DNA of 64,000 nt, taken from contig NC_037668.1 of assembly GCF_003255815.1 (NCBI RefSeq), positions 86,783,783 to 86,847,782 of the forward strand, given 5' to 3'. The DNA comes from Theropithecus gelada. Taxonomy: Eukaryota > Chordata > Mammalia > Primates > Cercopithecidae. Positions 10,410-20,909 of the stretch are shown piece after piece. The position numbers and the translations under genes were made by a program. Under the pieces are notes generated by a model. That model did not search any database. It worked only from the letters and a program-made list of their open reading frames with translations, and was not told the DNA's origin. Each line of letters opens with the position of its first letter. Position 1 is the first letter of the stretch.

Positions 10410-10680
10410 GGACAGTCTGGCGTGGTGGCTAAGAGCCTACCTTTGCAGGCAGCAGACCTGGGTTTGACTTCTCCATCCAGTCTGAGGGGTCTTGGCAAGC
10501 TACTCACCCACCCACTCTGGGCCTTACTCTCATCTTTTAAATAGGATGAATAATAGCCACCACTTCCTAGGGTTTGGGAGAAGATTGCATAACTTAATAG
10601 AATGAACACAGTCCTGGGCACATAGGAAAAGCTTAATTCATGTGATTGTTATAGTGATAACAATAATATCCTGTATTATT
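10410..10680 (+). mobile_element. MIR SINE, near full length
   Basis: The plus-strand MIR includes the tRNA-related head ('gtggtggctaagagcctacc'), the core and the L2-like tail ending in TAT/ATT-rich sequence. Confidence 0.85.
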
Positions 10681-11145
10681 GTTACCACTGTACCATTCTC
10701 ATAATTTTATTATTGGATCTGAATAATCTCTGCCTCTCTAGTGGTGGCACCCAGAGCACCTGCCCACATCTTGGTCCTGGGGAAAATGGGCAAGGTCCAG
10801 CATTAGAGAACAACCCCTTTGCCCTCCACAGCTCTGTGTGGGCCAAAGTATGAGATATCTGTGACCGAGTGGAATATTCTGGCGGAGGCACTGAACACAG
10901 GACCTGGATGCTATGTGAACACTGCAGCCTGGCTGGGAAAGTTGCCTGTCAGCCAAGCTCACTTCTCCCCTTAAATGGCATTCTCTTTCTTGGGGAAGAG
11001 TTTACCCACTCAGGGTTAGTGATTCCTATTCTCCTTGCAAGATGCTTGGACACCTGCTGTGTTTCCAATTCTTTTTTGTGGTCCTTCCTATTCAATCCAT
11101 TATACTGTCCTTCTTTGCCTGCCTTGAGCCCTAGAGTGCTAATGC
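10681..11145. other. Single-copy sequence
   Basis: No recognised repeat or gene. Several open frames up to 190 codons overlap on the plus strand into the next repeat, without protein motifs. Confidence 0.55.
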
Positions 11146-11520
11146 CTAAGAACTATCATACATCACTCAGATTCCCTTATCCACTAACTTTTAGCTGGAT
11201 TCGGTCAAAGGGAAGCTTTGTTGGGAGACGGGAGGCTGAGAGGAGAGAGATGCCAGGTGTCTATGCCTCCCTCCTTCCTGAACTCCTTTCTTGCTGCAGT
11301 CCCTGCATTGGCTGTGACCAGTATGGTGGTAACTCCCAGGATGGGGATGGGCAGGTTCTCTTTCTTAGCTACAGCTGTCTCAGCCATCCCAGAACACATT
11401 CCTTCACTTTCCCTTCCCCCATACAGAGGTACTGTTACTAGATTGGGAGTGCATCAACTTCTCTTTCTGGCTTCCTTCACCTTGCCCTCACCTCTAAACA
11501 CAATCCTGTCACTAAATGCT
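11146..11520 (+). repeat. Unnamed dispersed repeat, copy 1
   Basis: This stretch resembles 51600-51960: 'ttagctggattcggtcaaaggg' against 'ccagttgggtttagccagtgg', followed in both by a GGGAGG/GAGAGAG block and a pyrimidine-rich end. It is therefore an interspersed repeat, probably an old LTR or LINE 3' end. I cannot name the family. Confidence 0.55.
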
Positions 11521-11828
11521 TTTCAACTAAGCCCTTCTGTGTAAGACTTGCTTCTTGCCATGATTGCTTCCACGGAGGGTCTGCAAAGTACCTCAGAGAC
11601 ACTCCACCCTCGCCAAGAGCAGAACACAAGTCTGCCCCTCTCCTCACCCCCTGGTACCTTGGTGCCTTCCAAGAAGACAGGCAGAGGTCCCATGTGGGCA
11701 CTTCTCCCATAGGCCCTGCCTTTCTGACTGCAGAGCTGCAGAGGAAGCAGGGCTCCATCACAGAGGGCCTCAGGGGCCATGGGGGTGGGGAGGTTGTGAT
11801 TTTATTGCAAGAACAAAGACAAGCCATG
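11521..11828. other. Single-copy sequence
   Basis: About 300 bp, moderately GC-rich, with no recognised repeat or gene. Confidence 0.5.
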
Positions 11829-11985
11829 GCAGATTTGGGGGCTGGGAAGTGCCATTATCTGATCTGTAATTTTAGAAAGATCATTTTATCTTTCAAGAGC
11901 AGAGCAGGTTCTAGAGAGTGAGTGCAGCCCAGGGAAGATATTTAGGAGACTGATGCAATAGTTTCTATTTGAGATTATGGCATGG
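11829..11985 (-). mobile_element. L2 LINE internal fragment
   Basis: 'gatctgtaattttagaaagatca' and 'aggagactgatgcaatagt' match the reverse strand of internal L2. Confidence 0.6.
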
Positions 11986-12319
11986 CCACCATCAGAAACA
12001 TCTGCCATCTCCATCATGAAGCCTCCCCCAATCACTCCACTTTGAATGAAATTCCTCCCTCCCTTTGTGTGCCCCAAACTTTGTTGCAGCATCTATCGCA
12101 GTCAGCCCCTGAGACCCTCTCCTCCTCTCTAGGGTGAGTTTCTTGGCCTCAGGTCTCACTCACTTCCAGGGTTGCAAGCTTACTGGGCAATGACATATCA
12201 CTAAGCTGGCTGGTACTCTCTAGGCAAATGCAAATGGCTCAGAAGGTATAACATATTATGCCATCATCAACTATTGAGGAGGTCTAATATCAGATCAGTC
12301 GGCATCATCTTGTCAAACT
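11986..12319. other. No recognised content
   Basis: About 330 bp of unassigned sequence between an L2 and a MIR piece. No gene or repeat is identified. Confidence 0.5.
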
Positions 12320-12530
12320 AGGAAAGAAAGTAAGCTTCTGCCAAACATCTGCCATGTACTGGGCCACCTTCCAAAGATGCCTCGTTCCATCCACCATCAA
12401 CCTGGGCAGTAGGCACCACGGTTCTCATCTCACAATGTGGAAACCAAGGTCCAGAGGAATGGCCACCCATCTTGTGAGTGACAGAGCGTGACTCAAACCC
12501 AGGTCTCCCTGTCTATTACAGTGGCAAATC
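12320..12530 (-). mobile_element. MIR SINE
   Basis: Reverse-strand core 'aatgtggaaaccaaggtccagagg' then 'actcaaacccaggtctccctg' give good MIR order. Confidence 0.75.
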
Positions 12531-12904
12531 GAGAAACATGCTGTCAGAAGAATGGGCCAAAGCTACTGAGGAAACTGGGCCTAGAAAGGTAAATTTGAAT
12601 AATAACACACAACTAAAAATGGTCAATAATTATATCTAGCTTCACACTTTGTAGATGCCAACTGTCACCCACTGCTACAGCAAAAGGGGAATGTGCCTGA
12701 GGCTCGGGTTCCTCACTATTAGCTGTGGGACTGCACGTGTACTTTACACTGCCTACTCAGTTTAAACATCACCTCCTCTAAGAAGCCCTCCTGTACCTTG
12801 CAAGTCCTGGATAGATACATGTGTATGTGCCTACATAGGCCCTTGTAGTTGCCTCTACACACTTAAATATGAGTGTATATAAATATACCTTATACTCTGT
12901 CTTT
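12531..12904 (+). other. Mostly unassigned; short L2-like piece at 12740-12830
   Basis: 'acatcacctcctctaagaagccctcctg' at about 12768-12795 resembles the L2 plus strand. The rest is unassigned. Confidence 0.5.
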
Positions 12905-13060
12905 CCTCATATGTATGTATGGGATACACACACATACATATATAGATATATACATGCACATACACACATACTATATATACATATATATGCATGTGTACAT
13001 ATGTATATATGTATATATGTATGTATATATGTATATTGTATGTGTATATGTATATACCTA
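12905..13060. repeat. (TA/CA)n microsatellite
   Basis: About 150 bp of alternating TATG, CACA, TATA and TGTA units, a probable length-polymorphic locus. ORFs rich in His, Ile and Tyr here are artefacts of the repeat. Confidence 0.9.
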
Positions 13061-13169
13061 ACTAAAGCCTCAAGATTTCTGTTGACACCTCAAAGAGGAC
13101 TTGAGAGCTGTCCTCTATGCTGAAGACTGCAGAGGGGTGGAGAGGGTTGTTTTCAGTGTTCTTGAGTGG

Positions 13170-13395
13170 GAAGCCCCAATAAGTGAAAGCTGCAGAGACG
13201 TCAATTTTGATTCAGCCCAAGGAAAAACTTTCTAGTAGTGAGAATTTCCCCAGGAGGCAGCAGGCTCCCTGGGTGAGCCTATAAGCCTGGGCTGGGAGAG
13301 GCAGCTGTGGAGGAGGCTACACTTTAAGTGGTGTGGGGAGTAGTGGGGACTGGATCCCTCGAATGGGCTCTTCTAGTTCTGTGATTGGGGACTCT
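13170..13395 (+). mobile_element. L3/CR1-type LINE 3' end
   Basis: The segment finishes with 'gggactggatccctcgaatgggctcttctagttctgtgatt', which follows the CR1/L3 3' terminus pattern (GGACTRGATGACC...TTCCARYTCTRTGATT). It is an ancient, pre-primate insertion. Confidence 0.6.
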
Positions 13396-13414
13396 TTTAC
13401 CACAACAAAACCAC

Positions 13415-13618
13415 CATTTATTAACGTTCTACAAAGCGCTTAGCTCCTCACAAACATGAATTCATTCAACCTCACATTGGCCCTGCAAGGTAGATATTAT
13501 CCAGTTCATGGATAAGGAAATGAGGCTCAGAGAAGTGGGGTAGCTTGCACAGTAGAAACTGGCATAGAAACATGAGCTGCATCTCATACTAGAACTCTGT
13601 AGAATACACCAGCTGTCC
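13415..13618 (-). mobile_element. MIR SINE
   Basis: Reverse-strand MIR: 'atggataaggaaatgaggctcagagaag' with the flanking L2-like tail on the left. Confidence 0.8.
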
Positions 13619-14318
13619 CCACTTTCCTCCAGCAGTTAGGTTCATACAAGTTTTACCTATGTCAACAGCACAGCAGAGTTCATTTGGTTTTGTTTTCATG
13701 TGCCTTTACTTCCTCTCCAGTATCCCTACCTTTTTTATGCGGAAAGTTGGCCTGCAGGCCAGACCATCAGATCTAATCTGCTCTGGGGGAGTAGGGGCCT
13801 GGCCTGGGTCACAGGTAGTCCCCACACTGGGTGGTGCCTCCTGAGCCCTCTTTTTCTCCTTCTAGAAGGAATCCACTGTTTACTACCTTGTTCCTGGACC
13901 TCTAGACACATTTATAAAGCCACAGAACCTGGGAGGGGTAAGCAGGTGACATGAAGCATGGCAGCTACAGCTGACAGAAGGTTTCAGAAAGTCCTGTCAC
14001 TTCAGTTTCAAGTGTGCTGAAAGAAAAAAAAAAAGCTAAGCAAAGCCCAACGAGGCTGCCTGCCAGGAGTCTGTGAAACATGGTCCAGGCCAAAGCCAGT
14101 GTCAGCCAAGAGGGAAATTACAGGCCTTAAATGGCAGACAAGTCTGCAAAAGCCTCCTAGAGTTCTGTTTGGCAAATGTTTGTTTGCACACATGTTTGTT
14201 TGTGTGGACGTGTTTCTCAGCATGTATTTTTTTAAATTACGTATTTAGCTCTAAGATCATTTTTAAAAACAATGTCAAAGCTGTACTTTAAAATAGTTTA
14301 TTCCTGGAGAATATTTGG
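13619..14318. other. Single-copy sequence
   Basis: About 700 bp with no recognised repeat except an A-run at 14022-14033. Frames up to 84 codons carry no recognisable motif. Confidence 0.55.
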
Positions 14319-14319
14319 A

Positions 14320-14440
14320 GCAATTCCATTCAGTTTAGTTCAAGTCAGCAACTATCTTCCATGCCAGGCACTGAGCTTGGCACTGGGCATCCTGGTTGCT
14401 AAAGGGGCGGCCCCATCCTGAGCTAGCTCAGTGGCTACTG
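14320..14440 (-). mobile_element. L2 LINE 3' fragment
   Basis: 'catgccaggcactgagcttggcactggg' is the reverse complement of the L2 3' end region. Confidence 0.65.
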
Positions 14441-14447
14441 TAGAAAA

Positions 14448-14886
14448 AAGTCCACCCAAATGCCTATCAATGATAGACTAGATAAAGAAAATATGGTACA
14501 TATACACCATGAAATACTATGCAGGCATAAAAAGGAATGAGATTATGTCCTTTGCAGGGACATGGATGAAACTGGAAGCCATTATCCTCAGCCAACTAAC
14601 ACAGGAACAGAAAACCAAACATGCATGTTCTCACTCATAAGTGGGAGCTGAACAATAAGAACATATGGATACAGGGAGGGGAACAACACACACTGGGACC
14701 TGTTGGGGGAGAGGGGGTGGGGAGAGCATTAGAGAAAAGAGCTAATGCATGCTTGGCTTAACACCTAGGTGAAGGGTTGATAGGTGCAGCAAACCACCAT
14801 GACACACATTTAGTTATGTAACAAACCTGCACATCCTGCACATGTACCCCAGAACTTAAAAAATAAAAAAGAATTTAAAAAATTAA
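14448..14886 (+). mobile_element. L1 3' end, 5'-truncated (older L1PA/L1PB type)
   Basis: The last ~190 bp of ORF2 and the 3'UTR are present, starting within the ORF2 C-terminus ('atcaatgatagactagataaag'). The 3'UTR has G-runs at about 14704-14722 and the conserved end 'cacatgtaccccagaactt'. It is more diverged than the L1PA at 3836. I found no convincing target duplication. Confidence 0.85.
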
Positions 14887-15120
14887 AGCAAACAACAAAC
14901 AAACATAAAAGAGTGATAATCAGGTGAGAGAATGAGGAAGATGGATATTGTTTTCTAAACAGATATAATAGTTGGCTTTATTTTACAGTAAACATGTAGT
15001 TTCAAAAATATTAAAACCAAAGCACAGACAACTTGACAAATTCCCATTTGTTCTACCACGTAGAATTAACTAATTTTTATATTTGTCATATTTGAATTAT
15101 ACATTGCTACGTGTATACAA

Positions 15121-15421
15121 TTTTTTTTTTTTTTTTTGAAGACAGAGTCTCGCTCTGATGCCCAGGCTGGAGTGCAGTGGCGCTATCTCGGCTCACTACA
15201 AGCTCCGCCTCTCGGGTTCACACCATTCTCCTGCCTCAGCCTCCCGAGAAGCTGGGATTACAGGCGCCCGCCACCATGCCTGGCTAATTTTTTTGTATTT
15301 TTACTAGAGATGGGGTTTCACCATGTTAGCTAGGATGGTCTCGATCTCCTGACCTTGTGATCCACCCCCCTCTGCTTCCCAAAGTGCTGGGATTACAGGT
15401 GTGAGCCAACGTGCCTGGCAT
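15121..15421 (-). mobile_element. AluY SINE, minus strand
   Basis: A complete Alu preceded by a 17-base T-run (its A-tail on the other strand). Diagnostic stretches such as 'aagctccgcctctcgggttcac' and 'ggatggtctcgatctcctgacc' point to AluY. It has fewer changes than the other Alus here and is probably the youngest SINE in the window. Confidence 0.9.
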
Positions 15422-15664
15422 TTTTTTTTAAAGTATTATTAATAAAGCTGTGGTTCTCCTCCAAGAAAAAAGACAAAAAGATCCATGCATGGATAAGAAT
15501 CCTAGAGGACCCTTGGGTCCAGATCATTTCAGTCTGGTGTGGCTGGGACAAAAGAGGGAGAAGCCTTAGTTCTTGAGGGAGACGGAGTCAAGTAGGACTT
15601 TACAGGCATACAAAGGTCTGGAGGGGGCCCTTCCACGTACAGGGAAGAAACCTGTGGGAGCTCA
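15422..15664. other. Single-copy sequence
   Basis: No repeat or gene recognised between the AluY and a MIR piece. Confidence 0.5.
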
Positions 15665-15778
15665 TCTGAAGGTCAGAAATGAATGACTTGCTCAAGATCC
15701 CACAGCTAGAAAATGGCAGCCCGAAGATTTGAACTCAGGCCTGTCAGATTCTTCTCCACCCCAGCAAATAATCCTGAA
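15665..15778 (-). mobile_element. MIR SINE fragment
   Basis: 'gatcccacagctagaaaatggcag' with 'gatttgaactcaggcctgtcag' is the reverse strand of the MIR 5' half. Confidence 0.75.
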
Positions 15779-16194
15779 TGTGAAAGCTGTGTGATTTGGC
15801 TGGAGGACTGTGTCCAGCCTCTTTAAATCCTTCCCACCCCTTAAGGACTAGCTGACTCTTACAAATTCTCAGTAGGCTAATCTAATACCCACTGCTGGGT
15901 TCCTAGAAAATATGTGCCTCAATACTGCTAGATATCTTTTAATGAAGCTATGCTTTTCTCTTCAACGATATAAATACATATAAACATTTATTTCAGTTTT
16001 AAAAATAAAATAAAGATTTGTGGTTTTCCATTCTGTGTCATGACAATGTTTGGCAAAAGAGATAGGAAGAAAGATAAAACCATCTTCATGGGTAGAAATA
16101 ATTTTAAACTCCGTTTTACTTCCCATTACACACAGCAGGTACTCAATAAATACTTGCAGTGCTGGCCTGGCTAGGCTGTACTCTTTTGTGACAG
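15779..16194. other. Unassigned sequence with an L2/MIR-like tail
   Basis: Mostly unassigned AT-rich sequence. 'cagcaggtactcaataaatac' at about 16134-16154 matches the shared MIR/L2 3' tail. Confidence 0.5.
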
Positions 16195-16612
16195 TGTATT
16201 AGTCAGATACTGCCACAATCATACTGGGTAACAAACCACACCAAACTCAGTTGCTTACAACTACAGGCATTTGTTTTTCTCACTGAGAGTTGGCTGGATG
16301 CCTCAGGTTCAAGGTGCAGGCCACCAGGGCTTTGGGTCAGTTTGAGTCTGCTTCATTTGTCTCATTCTGGGGGCCAGGCTGAAAGAACCTCTGACTTGCT
16401 CTTTTCATGGTGGTAAATGAGACACGAGACAGGAGCAGAAGCAAGAGATAAGTAGAAACAGATCAAGCCTCTTGAGGTCTCACCCCAGAACTGCCATGCT
16501 GTTGTTTCCATCCCCATAACTTTGACCAGAGCAAGTCAATGGTCAAGCCCAATATCACTGCACAGAGAGACACATTTGCCCACTCTAGACAGAGGCCCAG
16601 CAAAGTCAAATG
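16195..16612 (-). mobile_element. MLT1-type (MaLR) LTR, minus strand
   Basis: It opens with 'tgtattagtcagatactgcc' and 'ggtaacaaaccacacc', the reverse complement of an MLT1 LTR 3' end. 'ttgaccagagcaagtcaatggtcaagccc' follows near the LTR 5' side. MaLRs are old mammalian ERVL-related LTR elements. No internal sequence is present, so it is a solo LTR. Confidence 0.72.
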
Positions 16613-16667
16613 GCAAAGGGATAATTCTAAAGGAAACAGAACATGAAGAATTGAAGAAAGATACTAG

Positions 16668-16805
16668 GGTTTGAAGGTAGACTTGACTTCAAATCTGAGT
16701 TATCATTTACCTGCTTTGGAGACTAGAGAAATCGCTTAACCTTTCTGTATCTGTCTCCTCATCTTTTCTTACCTCTCCTGGTTGTAATGAGACCATTTCC
16801 CATCC
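16668..16805 (+). mobile_element. MIR SINE fragment
   Basis: 'cttaacctttctgtatctgtctcctcatc' shows plus-strand MIR core. Confidence 0.72.
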
Positions 16806-17010
16806 TCACTTACTGAGTGCTGACAATGTGCCACTCACTGAGCTTAGCATTTTATGAACATCCTCACACACAAGACAGGTAAGGTAGGAATCCATCTCCC
16901 ATTTAATAGATGAGGAAACTGAGATTGATAGATGTTAAGTGACTTGCCCAAAGTCACACAGCTGCATTCAAAGTTTCATACCAGGTCTATGTCACCTCTA
17001 CTTAATGTAA
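16806..17010 (-). mobile_element. MIR SINE
   Basis: 'atttaatagatgaggaaactgagattgatag' and 'gtgacttgcccaaagtcacacagctg' give a clear reverse-strand MIR. It is placed tail-to-tail with the plus-strand MIR just before it. Confidence 0.85.
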
Positions 17011-17489
17011 ATAAGGCGTGTACACTGTCTGCCACGTAGAAGGTCCTTGTTTCAGGTGAATTTCTGTATTCACTTAAAGAGTCCCTCTTAAAGAGTCCTG
17101 GAAACTTCTAGGTCACAGGACTTTTACTTTCTGATGAACTTCACCCAAGCTGATGTGACCAGCTACCATCACCCAAGTCTCAAGGTTCATTGTTGCTTAA
17201 AAAAAAATAAGGCTATTATTAGCAGCAATCAGAGGGCAATCACATTTCCCAGTCAGGAGTCTTTGGGAGGAAGGATGTTTGAAGCAATGCCTGGATGGTG
17301 TTTGTGGTGCCACATGTCTGGTGTGGAGGCAAGTTTCGTAATGGCCATGCCTGTCAGGTGATGCCAAGACCTCTGCTCAGAACAGATATCTTTCCAGTCC
17401 GGAGTGGCTGCTCTGACGTCTCTGGGGAAGGACAGCTGGCAGCTGCTCTTTTGCAAGACTTGATTCATACAGCATGGAAGATACTAGCA
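17011..17489. other. Single-copy sequence
   Basis: No repeat or gene recognised. Overlapping short frames occur on both strands, and none has a motif. Confidence 0.5.
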
Positions 17490-17562
17490 AGAGCAAGTCT
17501 TTGGATAAGAGAGATCTGATTTAAATCAGGGTTGTGCCTCTGACTGGCTGGGTGGCCTTGGA
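17490..17562 (+). mobile_element. MIR SINE 5' part
   Basis: 'ctctgactggctgggtggccttgga' follows the MIR plus-strand head and core. Confidence 0.6.
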
Positions 17563-17852
17563 CCCTGGTGATGCTGTTCCCTCTGCCTGCACACCTCCTC
17601 AGGGCCAGCTCTCCATGTCACTGTCATTTCGTCTAGGAGATTTTCCCTGACACTCTCAAGCTAACACACTGGACACCCCCAGGCCCTGCACTTAGGTGAT
17701 CTTAATTGCTTATTTAATTGACTCTCTGCTACTGGGATAAGTGTTGTTTGAGAATAAGCCCTGATCAATGTTTGCTACTGAAATCCTACTTCCCAGAATG
17801 ATGCTAGTGCATAGTAGGCACTGTAGGAACATTTATTAATCTAATGAATTCA
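17563..17852 (+). mobile_element. L2 LINE 3' fragment
   Basis: 'gctgttccctctgcctgcac' and then 'gcatagtaggcactgtaggaacatttatt' give L2 plus-strand order with its terminal region. Confidence 0.72.
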
Positions 17853-18165
17853 GTAATAAACTACTAAAAGCAGGCTATTGATTTGTAACCTTTCGGTGGT
17901 GGATCCAATACTGCCTGTGCTGTGGAAGCCCCTTGACTCTAAATCCTTGCTACTCAAAGTGTGGTCCTTGGATGAACCTACATTACCTGAGGGCAGCCCA
18001 GTAGTTTTAACTGTGCAGATCATGAAAAGGTACTGGTACTGCTTGAATAGTATACCATCCATTGAGACGGACAGATGATGATCTATTTGTTAAGAAATAA
18101 ATTGTCAAAATTTTTCTAGTGACTAGCTTCAAAACATGCTGGATGCCCCATGGTCTCCAGGGTGA
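17853..18165. other. Unassigned; short MER5-like piece
   Basis: 'gctactcaaagtgtggtccttgga' at about 17949-17972 resembles the start of MER5-type hAT elements. The rest is unassigned. Confidence 0.4.
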
Positions 18166-18169
18166 TTTT

Positions 18170-18402
18170 TTAAATTATTATTATTAACTATCTAGCAGGA
18201 GAAGGGGATGAGCCAGTGCTTGTTGTCTAGTCTCACTTCTGGTCTGTGAGGCAGGTATTATCATCTCCACTGTATGCAGGAGGAGGGTGAGGTCTAGAGA
18301 GATGAAGTCACTTGCCCAAGTTCACACAATTGGGAAGAGGCAGAGGGGGGATATCCTCTTTGCATCAAGCTGACTCTCCCAGGGAAGCAATGCTTCTAAC
18401 TC
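18170..18402 (-). mobile_element. MIR SINE
   Basis: Reverse-strand MIR: 'aagtcacttgcccaagttcacaca' and a tail-side ATTATT run on the left. Confidence 0.78.
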
Positions 18403-18479
18403 TGACAGTAAAACCTCTGCCTTATTCCACATTCTGTCCTTAAATCGTCTTCACACAGGAAAAGTTACATTCTCTGAAG

Positions 18480-18902
18480 CATGTGAATGGGCCCTTCTGG
18501 ATCTTCTACTAAATGCACCATGGCTCCCTCCATTCTAGCCATGATGGCCTGATTTCTGTCTCTTAAACACACCAGCTGATGCCTATCCCAGGACCTTTGC
18601 AGTTCCTTCTGCCTGCAGAGTATCCCCCAGATCTCCCCATGCTTGCCTGCTTCTCATCACTCAGGTCTCACTCTGTGTCACCTCTTCAGAGAGCCTTTCC
18701 CTAAACACTCTAGGGAAAGCAGGTCTCCCCCACAACCAACAAACATTCACTCTCATTCCCATTTTATTTTTTTCCATATCACTTAATTTATACTAAATTA
18801 CCATGGGCATTCATTCAGATGTCTTTCTTTCTCTCCATTAGAGTGGATGCTCTTTGAGGGCAGAGTTCCTGTCTGGTTTTGGTTTGCACTATCCCCAGGC
18901 TA
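18480..18902 (+). mobile_element. L2 LINE 3' region
   Basis: A long, well-ordered L2 plus-strand match: 'ccaggacctttgcagttccttctgcc', 'tcactcaggtctcactctgtgtcacctc', then 'ggatgctctttgagggcagagttcc'. It ends where the palindrome begins, so the palindrome may be inserted in it. Confidence 0.85.
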
Positions 18903-19333
18903 GTGAATTGCAAGGATGAGTCTAACACATTCTTGTGTTGAGGTGTTTTTGTATCCAGTGGATTTATATCAGGGCTTGCATTGGCTTCTTGTCTGCAGAA
19001 GGAGAGCAGACTCTTGTCCAATTGTCCAATCATGCTCCAGGGTGTCTCAGGGGCTCTGATTAGCTGTTCAGGTGGGGTCTTATCAGGGTGCATGCAATTA
19101 TCCATGCAATTCCTGACCCCAGGAGGAAGTGATCCTTTTCTTCCTTTGCACCCTGATAGGACCCCACCCAAACAGCTAATCAGAGCCCCTGTGACATGCT
19201 GAGGCATGACTGGACACCTGGATAAGGGCTCTGCTCTCCGCAGACGAGAAGCCAATGCAAGCCCTGACATAAATCCACTGGATACAATAACATCTCAACA
19301 CAAGAATGTGTTAGAATCATCCATACAATTCAC
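18903..19333. repeat. Imperfect palindrome (long inverted repeat)
   Basis: The arms 18903-19092 and 19147-19333 are reverse complements at roughly 85% identity by eye, around a 54-bp spacer. Long matching blocks include 'ctaacacattcttgtgttga' and 'gtatccagtggatttat' on the left arm and their complements on the right. It may be a non-autonomous DNA transposon with long terminal inverted repeats. No flanking target duplication is evident and I cannot assign a family. A transcript through it would fold into a long hairpin. Confidence 0.85.
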
Positions 19334-20029
19334 CTGAATTTGCCCTTGAGTCGACGCTTTCTGAGGGGAGGGACAGTGTCTACTTTCCTTACTGCCAGCA
19401 CATGTCATCTGCCTACCTTGTTGGAAGGGAGCATCTGGTAAGTATTTGTTCCTTCTCTGACCTCTCTGGGTCTCAGCTGAAAACGTTAACAATGATAGAC
19501 ATAACTTCTGAATGCCTTCGTGTTTTTCTCTGCTTGAGTCAGGTATACAAAGGAAAATAAAATTAAACCAGAAAGGAATGGAGGGAACCCATCTTTTCTT
19601 TCTGTTTGAGTATGCCAAAGCCCAGACTTGGGATCTTGACCTGGAGGAAGTCACCCAACTGCTGGACTCAGAATGACCTGATTTCTGCTTTTATAAATAG
19701 GAAGGCCCATTGTCCATTTAGGCCTCAGCATTGTTGAATTGCCCTGTTATAGCCACACCTACTTCTTCTGTGGAATGTCCATAGTGATATAGAACTCTGT
19801 ACACCCCACTGTGTGGGCATGGAACCCAGCTGTACACCTCCATTTCTAGTCTTGACTGAGTTAGCCCATAGAGATGGAATTTGCAAACCAGTCTCTGAAC
19901 GTAGTCTGGCTCCTGATAGACCAACTTTCTAAATGATGTGGAGTTCTGAAGCATTTCTTGGACAGTTTGATCCATGTTGAGTGGAGAGGGACAATGGGTT
20001 TGTCCTAGAAGGTACTGAGGGCCCACACT
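19334..20029. other. Mostly single-copy; weak L2-like start
   Basis: 'gaggggagggacagtgtctact' at about 19363 may be an L2 continuation on the far side of the palindrome. The rest is unassigned. A 102-codon minus-strand frame (19718-20026) has no recognised domain. Confidence 0.45.
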
Positions 20030-20230
20030 CTGTGAGATATTTTGAATACATGATCTTTAATTCTCACAATAGCCTTTATTATGCTATGCATTTTATAGAT
20101 GAGGAAGCTGAGGCCCAGAGAAGCTAAGTCACTGCCTCTCTGCCTCAGAGCTAGTAAGCAGCAAAGCCTAATGCTTGGTCTTCCAGTCCAGACTTAAGTT
20201 TAGAGCTGAGGCACTCCAGCTTAGATGCTA
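20030..20230 (-). mobile_element. MIR SINE
   Basis: Clear reverse-strand core: 'tagatgaggaagctgaggcccagagaag'. Confidence 0.85.
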
Positions 20231-20234
20231 AGTG

Positions 20235-20347
20235 GCTTGGCTGAAAGGTCAAATCTCATATCCCCCTGATAAGTGGCAGAACCAGTATCTAAACCTAGAT
20301 GCTTCATTCCCAAACTTTAAGCTGCCTGTTACCCTACACCACCTTTT
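20235..20347 (-). mobile_element. MIR SINE 5'-half fragment
   Basis: 'aagtggcagaaccagtatctaaacc' and 'ctgcctgttaccctacaccac' match the reverse-strand MIR 5' half, directly after another MIR. Confidence 0.65.
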
Positions 20348-20349
20348 CT

Positions 20350-20478
20350 TTCTAATAATGTGGGACTCAATTTGCCTAAAGTCACATGGAGAATCAGAGA
20401 GAGCTCCAGGACAGGGCCAGCTCTCTTGACTCCTGGCTTAGGGTTTCTTCCTGAAGCCACATCACCTGTCTGCCCTAT
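20350..20478 (-). mobile_element. MIR SINE 5'-half fragment
   Basis: A third consecutive reverse-strand MIR-like segment: 'ttgcctaaagtcacatgg' then 'ctcttgactcctggc'. It is weaker than its neighbours. Confidence 0.5.
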
Positions 20479-20909
20479 GCACTGACATGGAAAAGCATTT
20501 CCAGAGAACAGTCTCAAGGCTGACGCCGGAGGACAAGGCTGATCCCTGAAGACTCAGGCTTCTTGCAAGGCCAATGGAGTCGCTCTACGAAGCCTTTTCA
20601 CCCTCCTTTAAAGCACTGTTGCTGTGTTTAGTCTGGTCTGCCTCCAGGGGCAAGATGATGAAATGGATAATTGCTCTGGACAGTTTCTGTCACTTGAATG
20701 CCAATCTGTCATTCTGTTTTCCCTTTGCCAGAGAGTCTTCATAGCTGGAATAAAACCCATGACATAGGCACTGGAGGAAAAGAGAGATTATCTACAATTC
20801 ACACTGAATAATTGAGAGGATGGAGTGACTTCCCTAGGAAGCCAGACTGAATAGTTCCTACAGTCTCTAAAATCAGGGAATTGCAGTCTTGGAATGATGC
20901 TTAGCAAGC
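20479..20909. other. Single-copy sequence
   Basis: About 430 bp with no recognised repeat or gene. Confidence 0.5.

Noticed and set aside
10869..11441. 190-codon plus-strand ORF
   Set aside because: It crosses from single-copy sequence into an old dispersed repeat and shows no domain. Not supported as a gene.
12869..13123. Tyr/Ile/His-rich ORFs
   Set aside because: They translate a TA/CA microsatellite.
14448..14960. Target duplication for the L1 3' end at 14448
   Set aside because: Only A-rich words match on the two sides, which is not distinguishable from the tail.
19718..20026. 102-codon minus-strand ORF in single-copy sequence
   Set aside because: No recognisable domain, start context or splice support. 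Length is within chance expectation for 64 kb.
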